A stretch of 23,044 nt of DNA, from IMG/VR virus record IMGVR_UViG_3300025141_000800, positions 1-23,044 of that record; one strand, given 5' to 3'. Shown in pieces: positions 7,241-14,487 of this stretch. Both the position numbers and the translations under genes were made by a program. Origin of the DNA: a virus. The notes below the pieces were generated by a model. That model ran no database searches. It saw only the letters and a list, made by a program, of their open reading frames with translations, and was not told the DNA's origin. Position 1 is the first letter of the stretch, and each line of letters starts with the position of its first letter.

Positions 7241-7587
7241 GTAAAAAAAGCAAAAACGAAGGACCATCACCCACACCGTTACCAGATGACAATAATATTG
7301 ACAATTTAACGGAAACCGAAATAAAAAAAGCTTTTGAATCGTTAGTAAAACGGAAATTTTCTAAAGAACAAAATCAACAAGCAAATAACTACAAAGAACT
7401 GGATAGAATACTAAAAGAGTACATGGAATGTTGTATTATTTTAGGTTATGACACCAAAGGAAATGGTATTGTAAGAATCATTCACGATAGTCACTTGCAA
7501 AACGACGCACTACATCATTTATTACAGAAAGTCGTTATTTCACAAGTAGGTCCACCTGGTTTTATGGGTGGTAATTCCTTGGAGTGA
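7237..7587 (+). CDS. Hypothetical protein, 116 aa, third gene of the clamp operon
   Basis: Coupled by an ATGA overlap. The N-terminal 20 residues are Lys/Pro/Ser-rich and probably disordered, followed by a helical region (TETEIKKAFESLVKRKFS, then YKELDRILKEYMECC) and a tail (QVGPPGFMGGNSLE). Small T4 proteins that bind the clamp, such as gp33 or gp55, end in short hydrophobic-acidic peptides. This tail is only loosely like them, so I do not assign it. The function is unknown. Confidence 0.7.
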   Translation: MSKKSKNEGPSPTPLPDDNNIDNLTETEIKKAFESLVKRKFSKEQNQQANNYKELDRILKEYMECCIILGYDTKGNGIVRIIHDSHLQNDALHHLLQKVVISQVGPPGFMGGNSLE

Positions 7588-7590
7588 TCT

Positions 7591-7596
7591 TAATAT
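7591..7596 (+). promoter_or_regulatory. -10-like box before the RmlD-like gene
   Basis: TAATAT ends 6 nt (ATTGAT) before ATG 7603, the same position as the other -10 boxes. No convincing -35 element lies 16 nt upstream, so this is weaker. Confidence 0.35.
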
Positions 7597-7602
7597 ATTG
7601 AT

Positions 7603-8619
7603 ATGGCTAATACAAAAGTCCTCGTAGTGGGGAAAGGTTTCATCGGACAGCAAATGTCCAATTTTCTTGCAACTGATGACAAATTAGAGGTGCATCAGAT
7701 AGACAGCTCCCAAGTAAACTACCGTGATTATAATACCCTTTGCAACTTTCTAGAAGATTTTGCTGAAAACGGTACTCAATTTGACGCATTAATTAATGCT
7801 GCCGGCTATACCGGAGAAAAAAATGTGGACGACGCTGAAAAAGAAAAAGAATTAGTGTGGTTGCTCAATGCAGTACTACCAACAACTCTTGCTTCAGCCG
7901 CTCAAGCGTCTAACATACCATATTTTTTCAACATTTCATCAGGGTGTATCTTTACGGGTTATACAAAACCAGATCCTTTTGTTGGTTACACAGAAGAAGA
8001 AATTCCTAACTTTGGTTTGTTTGATGACGATTCATCTTTTTATAGTAAGACAAAGCATGCGGGTGAATTAGCTTTAACTTCTAGTTTTAATTGCTACAAT
8101 CTTCGAATCAGAATGCCAGTTGGTGAAATTTATCACAAAAAAAATCTTATTTCAAAGATGCTAAAGTATGATACGATTCTAAATGAAGATAATAGTGCAA
8201 CATATATGTACGATTTGATGAATTTTGTATATAATGCTATTTTATCACCACCACCTTTCGGTATCTATAACATTGTAAGTTCAAACGCCTTTAGAGCAAA
8301 AGATTTATTTGTAGCATTTAATAATAATAAAGAAGAACTTATACAGGAAGGACTATTACCAGAGAATTGGTCGTTAGATAAAATTAAATTCGTTACTGAA
8401 AAAGCTTTTTATAAGAAAGGTGTTACGGCTGTAAAGAGAAGTAACTGTATCTTGAATAATAATACAGCATCTGATTTAGGTCTTCATGAATTTACAATAG
8501 TTGATCACAATTTCTTAGACAAAATAGTTAAAGGGTATATAGAAGACAAAAAAGCAAAAGAAGCTGAACCACAAAACGTGGTAGACATTTCAGAAATTAA
8601 AAGCAACGAAGACATATGA
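7603..8619 (+). CDS. NAD(P)-dependent sugar reductase/epimerase, RmlD-like SDR
   Basis: A 338-residue extended SDR protein. The nucleotide-binding motif GKGFIG is at 10-15, NAAGYT at 65-70, the ISSGCIFTG strand near 111-119, and the catalytic YSKTK (Y147, K151) is present. The short glycine motif and the INAAGYT...AEKEKELVWLLNAV segment resemble dTDP-4-dehydrorhamnose reductases (RmlD), but the substrate cannot be fixed. The C-terminal tail (about 310-338) is charged and probably disordered. The following RmlB-like gene starts in an ATGA overlap with its stop, so the two enzymes probably act in one nucleotide-sugar pathway. Confidence 0.8.
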   Translation: MANTKVLVVGKGFIGQQMSNFLATDDKLEVHQIDSSQVNYRDYNTLCNFLEDFAENGTQFDALINAAGYTGEKNVDDAEKEKELVWLLNAVLPTTLASAAQASNIPYFFNISSGCIFTGYTKPDPFVGYTEEEIPNFGLFDDDSSFYSKTKHAGELALTSSFNCYNLRIRMPVGEIYHKKNLISKMLKYDTILNEDNSATYMYDLMNFVYNAILSPPPFGIYNIVSSNAFRAKDLFVAFNNNKEELIQEGLLPENWSLDKIKFVTEKAFYKKGVTAVKRSNCILNNNTASDLGLHEFTIVDHNFLDKIVKGYIEDKKAKEAEPQNVVDISEIKSNEDI

Positions 8620-9575
8620 CTGTTTTAGTTACAGGAGGGTACGGTTTTATTGGTCACCACTTGGTAGATCAATTACTAGATAACGGGTATAAAGTTATTG
8701 TTTATGACAAACAAACTTATGCATGTGATTATGTTTACATAGACCGTGTAAAAAATCAAAAAGCTATACTCGGTGACATTCTAGATGTTAAAAAACTTGA
8801 AAGTGTTTTTAGAATACACGAATTTCATAAAATTTTCCACCTTGCAGCTGAATCTCATGTTGATAATAGTATATCTGATCCGAACGTGTTTGCGCATACA
8901 AATGTTATAGGCACGTTGAATATATTGAACCTTGCTAAAAAGTACGGAAAGCAAGTGATCCACGTGTCAACCGATGAAGTTTACGGTGCATTACGTAATG
9001 ATGATAAGAATTGGAATGAAAACCAACCCTTACAACCAAATTCACCTTACTCATCTACAAAAGCAAGTTCAGATTTAATAGCGCTTTCATATTTTAAGAC
9101 ATATGGATTAGATGTACGTGTAACTCGCTGTTGTAATAACTTTGGTACAGGTCAGCATATAGAAAAACTAGTACCAAAATCGATATTGTCTTCGATTAAC
9201 GATAAAGAAATCTTGCTTTATGGTGATGGTACCAATAAACGTGAATGGATTCATGCCAAAGATCATGCTGATGCATTAATATTAGTTTCAGAAAAAGGGC
9301 AACCTGGAGAAATTTATAATATTGGTTCGGGGGAAGAGTTTTCCAACAATCAACTTGCCAAAAAAATAATTAAATACACAAATGAAGACTCGGTAATAAG
9401 ATATATTAACGATAGGCCGGGTCATGATTATAGATATGCTTTAAATTTTTCGAAAATTAAACGTCTAGGGTTTAATCCGAAAAGAAGCATAAACAGCAGA
9501 AAGGAATGGAATGAAATTATTAAATTTTATCAGGAACACTGGAAAACCAAAACCAAGATATCTGTACGCAATTAA
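8616..9575 (+). CDS. rmlB: dTDP-glucose 4,6-dehydratase-like SDR (RmlB-like)
   Basis: A 319-residue protein with GGYGFIG at 7-13, HLAAESHVDNSI near 75-86, the catalytic Thr-Asp-Glu of the 4,6-dehydratases in STDEVYG (T119, D120, E121), and YSSTK (Y145, K149). NNFGTGQ, a KLVPKSI segment and YGDGTNKREWIHAKDHADAL complete the family pattern. The family makes 4-keto-6-deoxy sugars from NDP-glucose. Which nucleotide it uses cannot be read directly, but dTDP is usual. Coupled to the upstream RmlD-like gene by ATGA. The last 65 bases overlap the next reading frame. Confidence 0.87.
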   Translation: MTVLVTGGYGFIGHHLVDQLLDNGYKVIVYDKQTYACDYVYIDRVKNQKAILGDILDVKKLESVFRIHEFHKIFHLAAESHVDNSISDPNVFAHTNVIGTLNILNLAKKYGKQVIHVSTDEVYGALRNDDKNWNENQPLQPNSPYSSTKASSDLIALSYFKTYGLDVRVTRCCNNFGTGQHIEKLVPKSILSSINDKEILLYGDGTNKREWIHAKDHADALILVSEKGQPGEIYNIGSGEEFSNNQLAKKIIKYTNEDSVIRYINDRPGHDYRYALNFSKIKRLGFNPKRSINSRKEWNEIIKFYQEHWKTKTKISVRN

Positions 9576-9783
9576 AAACGGTGACTATGCAGGTCATTTT
9601 TGTGCTTATATCTACTCAACTAATGAGAAGCACGTGTTTCTAACTGTACCAAACAACCAAAAAATAGAAGTACCATTAAAAGATTTTGAAGATGGAATAG
9701 AACAGGGTGTTGTCGACTTTGTAGAAGTGCTTCCTAAACATGTTTATAAAGTAATTAAAGCTCAATATGATGCAACCAACTGA
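9511..9783 (+). CDS. Hypothetical protein, 90 aa
   Basis: The ATG at 9511 is preceded by AAGGA (9501-9505), one of the few Shine-Dalgarno-like sequences in the window, but the frame then overlaps the RmlB-like gene by 65 bases. The conserved-looking part begins about residue 16 (PRYLYAIKNGDYAGHF) and ends in VVDFVEVLPKHVYKVI. The GDYAG start and beta-strand pattern are reminiscent of small KOW/SH3-like folds, which is speculative. It ends 17 bases inside the sulfotransferase gene, which implies coupling. The function is unknown. Confidence 0.65.
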   Translation: MKLLNFIRNTGKPKPRYLYAIKNGDYAGHFCAYIYSTNEKHVFLTVPNNQKIEVPLKDFEDGIEQGVVDFVEVLPKHVYKVIKAQYDATN

Positions 9784-10462
9784 TTATATCTCTGATATTA
9801 AAGCCTTTGATGAAGGATTAAAGCAAGATGCTAAACGCCCAGAAAATTTTGTGGATAACCAACAAGGTAAAATTTTTGGCATTGGCTTATCAAGGACCGG
9901 TACAACTTCCTTACATGAAGCTTTAAAGATTCTAAATCGGAACCCTATTCACTTCCCACAAAACATAATGGATTTTCTAAATTACGATTCTGCTGTGGAT
10001 TCTTCCGTTGCATTTTGTTATAAATTTTTGGATGTGTATTTTCCTAATGCAAAATTTGTATATACTGTTAGAGATATAGACGGTTGGGTAAAATCTATGT
10101 ATAACTACTATCAAAAAGTGGTTAACCCTCAAACAAACCCGTTTAATGATAAAATAAACAAAATATTTTACGGTAAAACAAAGTTCAATGAAGATAATAA
10201 CGAAGATTTTAAAAATGGGTACGAAAAACACCATTTTGATGTTATGTCTTATTTTAAAGATAGGCATAATGACATGTTATTGTTAGATATTATAGGAGGA
10301 GACGGCTGGGATAAACTATGCCCGTTTTTAGGTTGTGATATTCCCGATGTACCTTTTCCAAATATGAACCCTTCCAAAGATATTGACAAAGTTGCAGAAT
10401 CTCTTAAAATGGACCAACCTCAAATTGTGGGTGGCGAACTTATCATTAACGAATTAAGTTGA
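9767..10462 (+). CDS. Sulfotransferase family protein
   Basis: A 231-residue protein with the PAPS-binding P-loop GIGLSRTGTTSLHEAL (about 38-53), followed by the second cofactor strand KFVYTVRDIDGWVKSMYNYY (about 96-115), where Arg and Ser contact the 3'-phosphate in this family. LLLDIIGGDGWDKLCPFLGCDIP is the usual C-terminal element near 175-197. The family transfers sulfate from PAPS to hydroxyls of sugars or other small molecules. Following two nucleotide-sugar enzymes, a glycan or sugar target is likely. The start may be either ATG of the ATGATG at 9767 or 9770. Confidence 0.82.
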   Translation: MMQPTDYISDIKAFDEGLKQDAKRPENFVDNQQGKIFGIGLSRTGTTSLHEALKILNRNPIHFPQNIMDFLNYDSAVDSSVAFCYKFLDVYFPNAKFVYTVRDIDGWVKSMYNYYQKVVNPQTNPFNDKINKIFYGKTKFNEDNNEDFKNGYEKHHFDVMSYFKDRHNDMLLLDIIGGDGWDKLCPFLGCDIPDVPFPNMNPSKDIDKVAESLKMDQPQIVGGELIINELS

Positions 10463-10486
10463 CTTATTCATTAGAGTAGTTAAAAT
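10459..10486 (+). promoter_or_regulatory. sigma70-like promoter, leaderless start of the Lys-rich gene
   Basis: TTGACT (10459-10464, overlapping the sulfotransferase stop), 16 nt, TAAAAT (10481-10486), then 6 nt (GATTGT) to ATG 10493. Confidence 0.6.
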
Positions 10487-10492
10487 GATTGT

Positions 10493-10711
10493 ATGGTATC
10501 TTTAAGAGATAAAATACTAAAAGCTAAATCGGATAAAGAAATTGATTCTTTAGTAGAAGAGTTTGAAACGTACGAATATGCTTCAACCAATACGAAAACC
10601 AAAGTAAGGCGTGCGGTGAAGCAAAAGCGTACTGTGCTTTCGGATAAAGGTAGTAAGAAGTCAAAAAAGAAAGACAAGAAAAATGAAAACACTTCTACTA
10701 GACGCAAATAA
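10493..10711 (+). CDS. Small Lys-rich hypothetical protein, 72 aa
   Basis: A well-placed promoter supports this start. The N-terminal half is a charged helix (SLRDKILKAKSDKEIDSLVEEF, described here by its ends at residues 3-24). The C-terminal half is very basic (VRRAVKQKR and KGSKKSKKKDKK) and may bind nucleic acid. It overlaps the exonuclease gene by 29 bases, so the two are expressed together. The function is unknown. Confidence 0.65.
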   Translation: MVSLRDKILKAKSDKEIDSLVEEFETYEYASTNTKTKVRRAVKQKRTVLSDKGSKKSKKKDKKNENTSTRRK

Positions 10712-11648
10712 TTTACTTTATCGCATTTTTTGGGTTAACAAAAACAAAAAAGACAACGACATTAACATGTCTACGTTGATGTTTTTACGCTCAGTTAAGT
10801 CTTATGTAGATAAATTTAGTCCTGATCATGTTTATGCTGCTTGGGACAAGAAATTAGCTTATCCATCCACTAATTTTCGTAAGTCGCTTTCAAAAAGCGA
10901 GTATAAAGGCAATAGAGATGGTGACATTGCTAAAGAAGCTCATAAAAATGATGAAACGTTGAGAGAGCTATTGGATATGTTGGGGATAAAGAGTATCTAC
11001 CCTAATAGAATGGAAGCTGATGACGTGATTAGTTATCTCGTAGACAAACTACCCGGAAAAAAGGTTATTGTTACAGTCGATAAAGATTTATATCAATTAA
11101 TTGATGAAAACACAATGGTCTTTAATCCAATACAAAAGGTTGCTATAACTGATGCTAACTTTGAAATATATACCAAGGGTGTTAGTAGGAAGAATTTTTT
11201 AGATTACAAAGCAATTGTTGGAGACAATAGCGACAACTTAAAAGGTTTGCATAAAGTTGGTCATAAAAGAGCACTTAACTTAATAGAAAAGTTTAACGGT
11301 ACAAAAGAGGGTTGGGATAATATTCTAAACGAGGATAATTACAAAATTTATTCGCATAATATTCAAATGATGGACCTATCTGTAGGTTGGAGATATTATG
11401 AAGATGAAGAAGTTGCATATAAGGATCAATTAGCAAAAGGCATGCCCCCTTGCGATTCTACTGCATTTTATAAAAAGTGTCAATCTTTAGATCTAGGATC
11501 TATTATGAAAAATAAAGATAAGTGGACAAATACTTTTTTCACTAAGGATGTTTTTCAGGAAGTTGTGGATAAAGTTAACCTATTAAATAATAAATATATA
11601 AACAATAGATATGACGAACAGTTATCACAGCAGCATGCAAATGGTTAG
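10683..11648 (+). CDS. rnh: 5'-3' exonuclease / RNase H, FEN family (T4 rnh-like)
   Basis: A 321-residue protein (T4 RNase H has 305). The metal-binding acidic residues of the FEN/Pol I 5'-nuclease family are visible: D7 (LLLDANN), E111-D113-D114 (MEADDVI), D133 and D135 (TVDKDLYQLI), and D181/D184 in GDNSDN, followed by the helix-hairpin-helix GLHKVGHKRALNLI (188-201). The basic FRKSLSKSEYKGNR (65-78) is the helical-arch region. It would remove RNA primers from Okazaki fragments behind the gp61-type primase. It starts inside the Lys-rich gene. Confidence 0.87.
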   Translation: MKTLLLDANNLLYRIFWVNKNKKDNDINMSTLMFLRSVKSYVDKFSPDHVYAAWDKKLAYPSTNFRKSLSKSEYKGNRDGDIAKEAHKNDETLRELLDMLGIKSIYPNRMEADDVISYLVDKLPGKKVIVTVDKDLYQLIDENTMVFNPIQKVAITDANFEIYTKGVSRKNFLDYKAIVGDNSDNLKGLHKVGHKRALNLIEKFNGTKEGWDNILNEDNYKIYSHNIQMMDLSVGWRYYEDEEVAYKDQLAKGMPPCDSTAFYKKCQSLDLGSIMKNKDKWTNTFFTKDVFQEVVDKVNLLNNKYINNRYDEQLSQQHANG

Positions 11649-11811
11649 AGCAATTCCTATTGCTAGCCCAATCTCAGGAGAAACAGTTATGCCACGTCTC
11701 CATAAAGTCCAAAGAAACAATAAAGTATATACAGAAGCTCATTGGATTGATCCGGCTAGTGGTGCCTTTATAAGAAAAGGAATTGTTTCCATTGAAGATG
11801 TAGAGAAGTAA
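11611..11811 (+). CDS. Small hypothetical protein, 66 aa
   Basis: The reading frame overlaps the exonuclease end by 38 bases if ATG 11611 is used. TATAAACA ends 6 nt before that ATG and would fit either a poor late box or a -10 box. ATG 11635 and ATG 11641 are alternatives that shorten the overlap. The visible core is HKVQRNNKVYTEAHWIDP and GAFIRKGIVSIEDVE, beta-rich by eye. The function is unknown. Its end carries the -35 element of the primase promoter. Confidence 0.6.
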   Translation: MTNSYHSSMQMVRAIPIASPISGETVMPRLHKVQRNNKVYTEAHWIDPASGAFIRKGIVSIEDVEK

Positions 11812-11819
11812 TCTATAAT
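11792..11819 (+). promoter_or_regulatory. sigma70-like promoter of the primase gene
   Basis: TTGAAG (11792-11797), 16 nt, TATAAT (11814-11819), then 10 nt to GTG 11830. The predicted leader is only about 4 nt, slightly longer than at the other genes. Confidence 0.6.
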
Positions 11820-11829
11820 CTTTGGTATA

Positions 11830-12861
11830 GTGTTACCAGAAGCATACATAATTCAAAAGTTTTATCAGTATGCTGGGTCGCCAAAGTATAATCGATTAAC
11901 GAAAACGTACCAAGGAGGGTGCCCTATATGCCGAGAAGGCAAATCATGGGGTAGAAAACGTAGATTATTTTATATAGTAAAGGACAATTATTTTCATTGT
12001 CACAATTGTGGTCATCATTCAAACCCTACAAACTGGATTATAGAAGTATCAGGTAGTACCTATGAAGAACTAATTGAAGAGAGTAAAGACTTTGATATAC
12101 TACCACCGGAAATAAATGAAACAAAATTAAATGATACTGTATCAAAAATTCTTAAACAAAAGCTACCAGAAGATAGCATAAACCTTTTCGACAACAATCA
12201 GACAAGTTATTTTAAGTCTAACCCAATAGTACAAACCGCATTAAAATACATTAAGGATAGACATTTAGATAATGCAGTTAATAAACCTAAAAGTCTCTGG
12301 TTGTCTTTAAAAGATAAAATTCATAAAAATAGACTTATTATACCTTTTTATGATTCAAACAATAAAATAATTCATTATCAAACAAGAACACTACTTAAAA
12401 GTGATGATAAGTTTAAACCAAAGTATTTGTCTAAAGTAAATAGCGACAAAAGCGTTTTTAATATAAATCAAATTGATGAAAATCATGATAGAATTTATAT
12501 ATTTGAAGGTCCTATTGATTCTTGTTTTACAGGTAATGGTGTTGCTGTAGCTGGTATTACAGAAAATAGTTCAAAGTTATATACTAAGCTTCAATATGAA
12601 CAACTTAACAAATTTCCATTTCATGAAAGAGTAATTGTACTTGATTCTCAATGGCAGGATTCAGCTTCTAAAAACAAAACAAAATTCTTATTAGATGCAG
12701 GGTTATCCGTTTTTATTTGGCCAAAAACTTTAGGTATAAAATATAAAGACTTTAACGCAATTGCTGTAGATCAAAAAATGAATAAAATACCCGCTACATT
12801 TGTGGATATGCACTCGTATAGCGGGTTAAAAGGAAGAGTTATTTTATCTCAAATAAATTAA
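11830..12861 (+). CDS. gp61: DNA primase, T4 gp61-like
   Basis: A GTG start gives 343 residues, like T4 gp61 (342). The N-terminal zinc ribbon is complete: C31-x2-C34 (CPIC) and C57-x2-C60 (CHNC) with His at 56. The TOPRIM domain shows IYIFEGPIDS (E226 at 222-231) and VIVLDSQWQD (D272 and D277). It would synthesise RNA primers on the lagging strand, working with the gp41-like helicase encoded at 1383. Its stop TAA (12859-12861) lies within a TTAA palindrome shared with the stop of the convergent gene. Confidence 0.88.
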   Translation: MLPEAYIIQKFYQYAGSPKYNRLTKTYQGGCPICREGKSWGRKRRLFYIVKDNYFHCHNCGHHSNPTNWIIEVSGSTYEELIEESKDFDILPPEINETKLNDTVSKILKQKLPEDSINLFDNNQTSYFKSNPIVQTALKYIKDRHLDNAVNKPKSLWLSLKDKIHKNRLIIPFYDSNNKIIHYQTRTLLKSDDKFKPKYLSKVNSDKSVFNINQIDENHDRIYIFEGPIDSCFTGNGVAVAGITENSSKLYTKLQYEQLNKFPFHERVIVLDSQWQDSASKNKTKFLLDAGLSVFIWPKTLGIKYKDFNAIAVDQKMNKIPATFVDMHSYSGLKGRVILSQIN

Positions 12862-13280
12862 CGTGCTGGACCAGCTCCTGGTCCTGTTTCTACTGTATGT
12901 AGATAACCTTTAAGATTCTCAATTAAAGAACTTAATTCCATTGCAACTCTAGCAATCTTCTTAGTTTCTGCACCAGCGATTTTATTGAATAAAGTATCAC
13001 AACTAGCTGCATGTAATAAAGATTGAACTGAATCAGGTTTCTCACTATTAAGGTAGTTAGTAAATTCTTCCATAGCACCAATGATACCTACCAGTTCTTG
13101 GGCTTGTGCTGCATTACTCTGTGCTGTAACTTCGCCACCGTCTAATGTTGGTGCTTCTACATCATACTCTGTTACATCGGTACCCGGATCCAACTGGGTT
13201 TCCATAGCTTCAGTATCTGTTATTTTTATTGTCTCATCTTGCTCCAATATATGAACAAAGTGTTTGCCAAAAAAGCTCAT
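12858..13280 (-). CDS. Hypothetical late protein, possible prohead internal protein
   Basis: A 140-residue protein on the minus strand, driven by a late-type promoter 5 nt before its ATG. The N-terminus MSFFGKHFVHILEQDE resembles the short targeting peptides of T4 internal head proteins, with an LxE-type site (ILE) that could be cut by a prohead protease. The middle is acidic and low-complexity (about 20-60). The C-terminal half is helical (VGIIGAMEEFTNYL, then VAMELSSLIENLKGYL). The role in head assembly is inferred from promoter class and N-terminus only. Confidence 0.72.
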   Translation of the reverse strand: MSFFGKHFVHILEQDETIKITDTEAMETQLDPGTDVTEYDVEAPTLDGGEVTAQSNAAQAQELVGIIGAMEEFTNYLNSEKPDSVQSLLHAASCDTLFNKIAGAETKKIARVAMELSSLIENLKGYLHTVETGPGAGPAR

Positions 13281-13285
13281 GTATA

Positions 13286-13293
13286 TATTTATG
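13286..13293 (-). promoter_or_regulatory. T4-type late promoter, minus strand
   Basis: Read on the minus strand: CATAAATA, 5 nt (TATAC), ATG 13280. The T4 consensus is TATAAATA with start about 6 nt downstream, so the transcript would begin at the start codon. Confidence 0.7.
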
Positions 13294-13299
13294 CTTTTG

Positions 13300-13307
13300 A
13301 ATAAATA
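13300..13307 (+). promoter_or_regulatory. T4-type late promoter, plus strand
   Basis: AATAAATA, 5 nt (TTAAC), ATG 13313. Only 6 bp separate it from the divergent late box at 13286-13293. Confidence 0.6.
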
Positions 13308-13312
13308 TTAAC

Positions 13313-13792
13313 ATGGGTAGTTTAAAAATTTTAGAAGAAGACCAAATAAAAATGTATAATAAATGGGTGAGAGGTATCGCTACCCGCGAGCAAAAGCCAT
13401 CCCATGTAACAGTAGGAGATCTTCTTCAAGCATCGGGACGTAACGATAATAACAAGGCTCCCTTACAATTACCGTTTCCTTTAACACATATTGTTGAAGA
13501 TATGGGGAGTTTATATCTAGCAACAGACAATATTCAAGCAAAAGCAGACATGGCTAAGAATAACCCTGTTGTAACAGAAAGTGATAATGCTTTAGATAGT
13601 TTAAAAGGATTTGTTCGGAAATGTAAAAAAATAAAAGCCATTATAGAATCAATGACAAATGACTTAGATATTATTGTTGACAGAAAACCTTATGAAAGTA
13701 GGAATTCTGAACCAGAAGACAATAGTGAAGACGTTCCAAGTGCTCCTATGGACAGTGGAGGATCACAAGCAATAAACAAATTACCGCACTAA
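13313..13792 (+). CDS. Hypothetical protein, 159 aa, late-type promoter
   Basis: The first gene of a five-gene plus-strand group. Helical by eye, with a basic helical segment (KGFVRKCKKIKAIIESM, about 105-121) and an acidic, Ser/Pro-rich tail (130-155). No family recognised. The late-type box 5 nt upstream suggests late expression, divergent from the gene at 12858-13280. The stop overlaps the next start (TAATG). Confidence 0.72.
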   Translation: MGSLKILEEDQIKMYNKWVRGIATREQKPSHVTVGDLLQASGRNDNNKAPLQLPFPLTHIVEDMGSLYLATDNIQAKADMAKNNPVVTESDNALDSLKGFVRKCKKIKAIIESMTNDLDIIVDRKPYESRNSEPEDNSEDVPSAPMDSGGSQAINKLPH

Positions 13793-14028
13793 TGTTATTT
13801 CAAGAATATTATACTTTAGATGAAATTGAACAGCAATTAGACAATGGTGTTTATCATGACATCAGACATCTAGTTTCCGTTCTTGGTACCGCAATACGCA
13901 CAAGCCATCTTGATCTTTCAGCAGCATTAAAATTATTGGCTTATTATTATCAAAAGGATAGAAAGACACCCAATAAAGGCGAACTTCAAAAGTGGGCATC
14001 CGAACTTAAAAGCGCTACTAGTAGTTGA
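13792..14028 (+). CDS. Small hypothetical protein, 78 aa
   Basis: Coupled to the previous gene by TAATG. Compact and helical (YTLDEIEQQLDNGVY, then LVSVLGTAIR and LSAALKLLAYYYQK). The sequence suggests a small folded domain with no visible metal-binding or catalytic motif. The function is unknown. Confidence 0.7.
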   Translation: MLFQEYYTLDEIEQQLDNGVYHDIRHLVSVLGTAIRTSHLDLSAALKLLAYYYQKDRKTPNKGELQKWASELKSATSS

Positions 14029-14052
14029 TAATCAAACTTACTACATTATAAT
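14025..14052 (+). promoter_or_regulatory. sigma70-like promoter, leaderless GTG start
   Basis: TTGATA (14025-14030, across the previous stop), 16 nt, TATAAT (14047-14052), then 6 nt (AATTAA) to GTG 14059. The best promoter match in the window. Confidence 0.7.
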
Positions 14053-14058
14053 AATTAA

Positions 14059-14487
14059 GTGATTCAAATCGTCAGATCTTTATCTATCGTAATAGCAGTT
14101 AGTTCTTTTATTGGTGGTTGCGGCTACCTTTTAGGGTATAATTTCTTTGCTATATTTGGAATTGCATTTGTAAGTCAATTTATTACATATGATCTATTTA
14201 CCCGATATCGAAAAGGTGCACTAGAAGTACAATTTAGAGAACTTGAAAATGAACGAATAAAAGCTTTTTCAGAACAAGGGTTAGAAGTTACTTGCCCTGT
14301 AGAGAATTGTATGCACAAAACATTTGTTCCGATTATCATTAGTGAAGATAATGAATATGATTGTCCTAAATGTAATGTTGGAGTAAAAGTTTATATAGGC
14401 ACTAAATGCTTTCTAAAAACAACCCCAATAGAAGGAGATCCATTTGAAAAACACAATTTTGTAACTAATACAGATTATGACCAGTAG
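14059..14487 (+). CDS. Membrane-anchored zinc-ribbon protein, 142 aa
   Basis: The GTG start is fixed by the promoter 6 nt upstream. Two hydrophobic segments (about 5-23 and 26-46) form a probable transmembrane hairpin, followed by a charged helix (about 50-72). A zinc-ribbon-like domain follows with C79-x4-C84 and C102-x2-C105 (CPVENC and CPKC). This puts a small zinc domain at the inner membrane, probably facing the cytoplasm. Such an architecture fits a host-membrane-acting early protein, but no family is recognised. Its end overlaps the next gene by 11 bases. Confidence 0.75.
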   Translation: MIQIVRSLSIVIAVSSFIGGCGYLLGYNFFAIFGIAFVSQFITYDLFTRYRKGALEVQFRELENERIKAFSEQGLEVTCPVENCMHKTFVPIIISEDNEYDCPKCNVGVKVYIGTKCFLKTTPIEGDPFEKHNFVTNTDYDQ

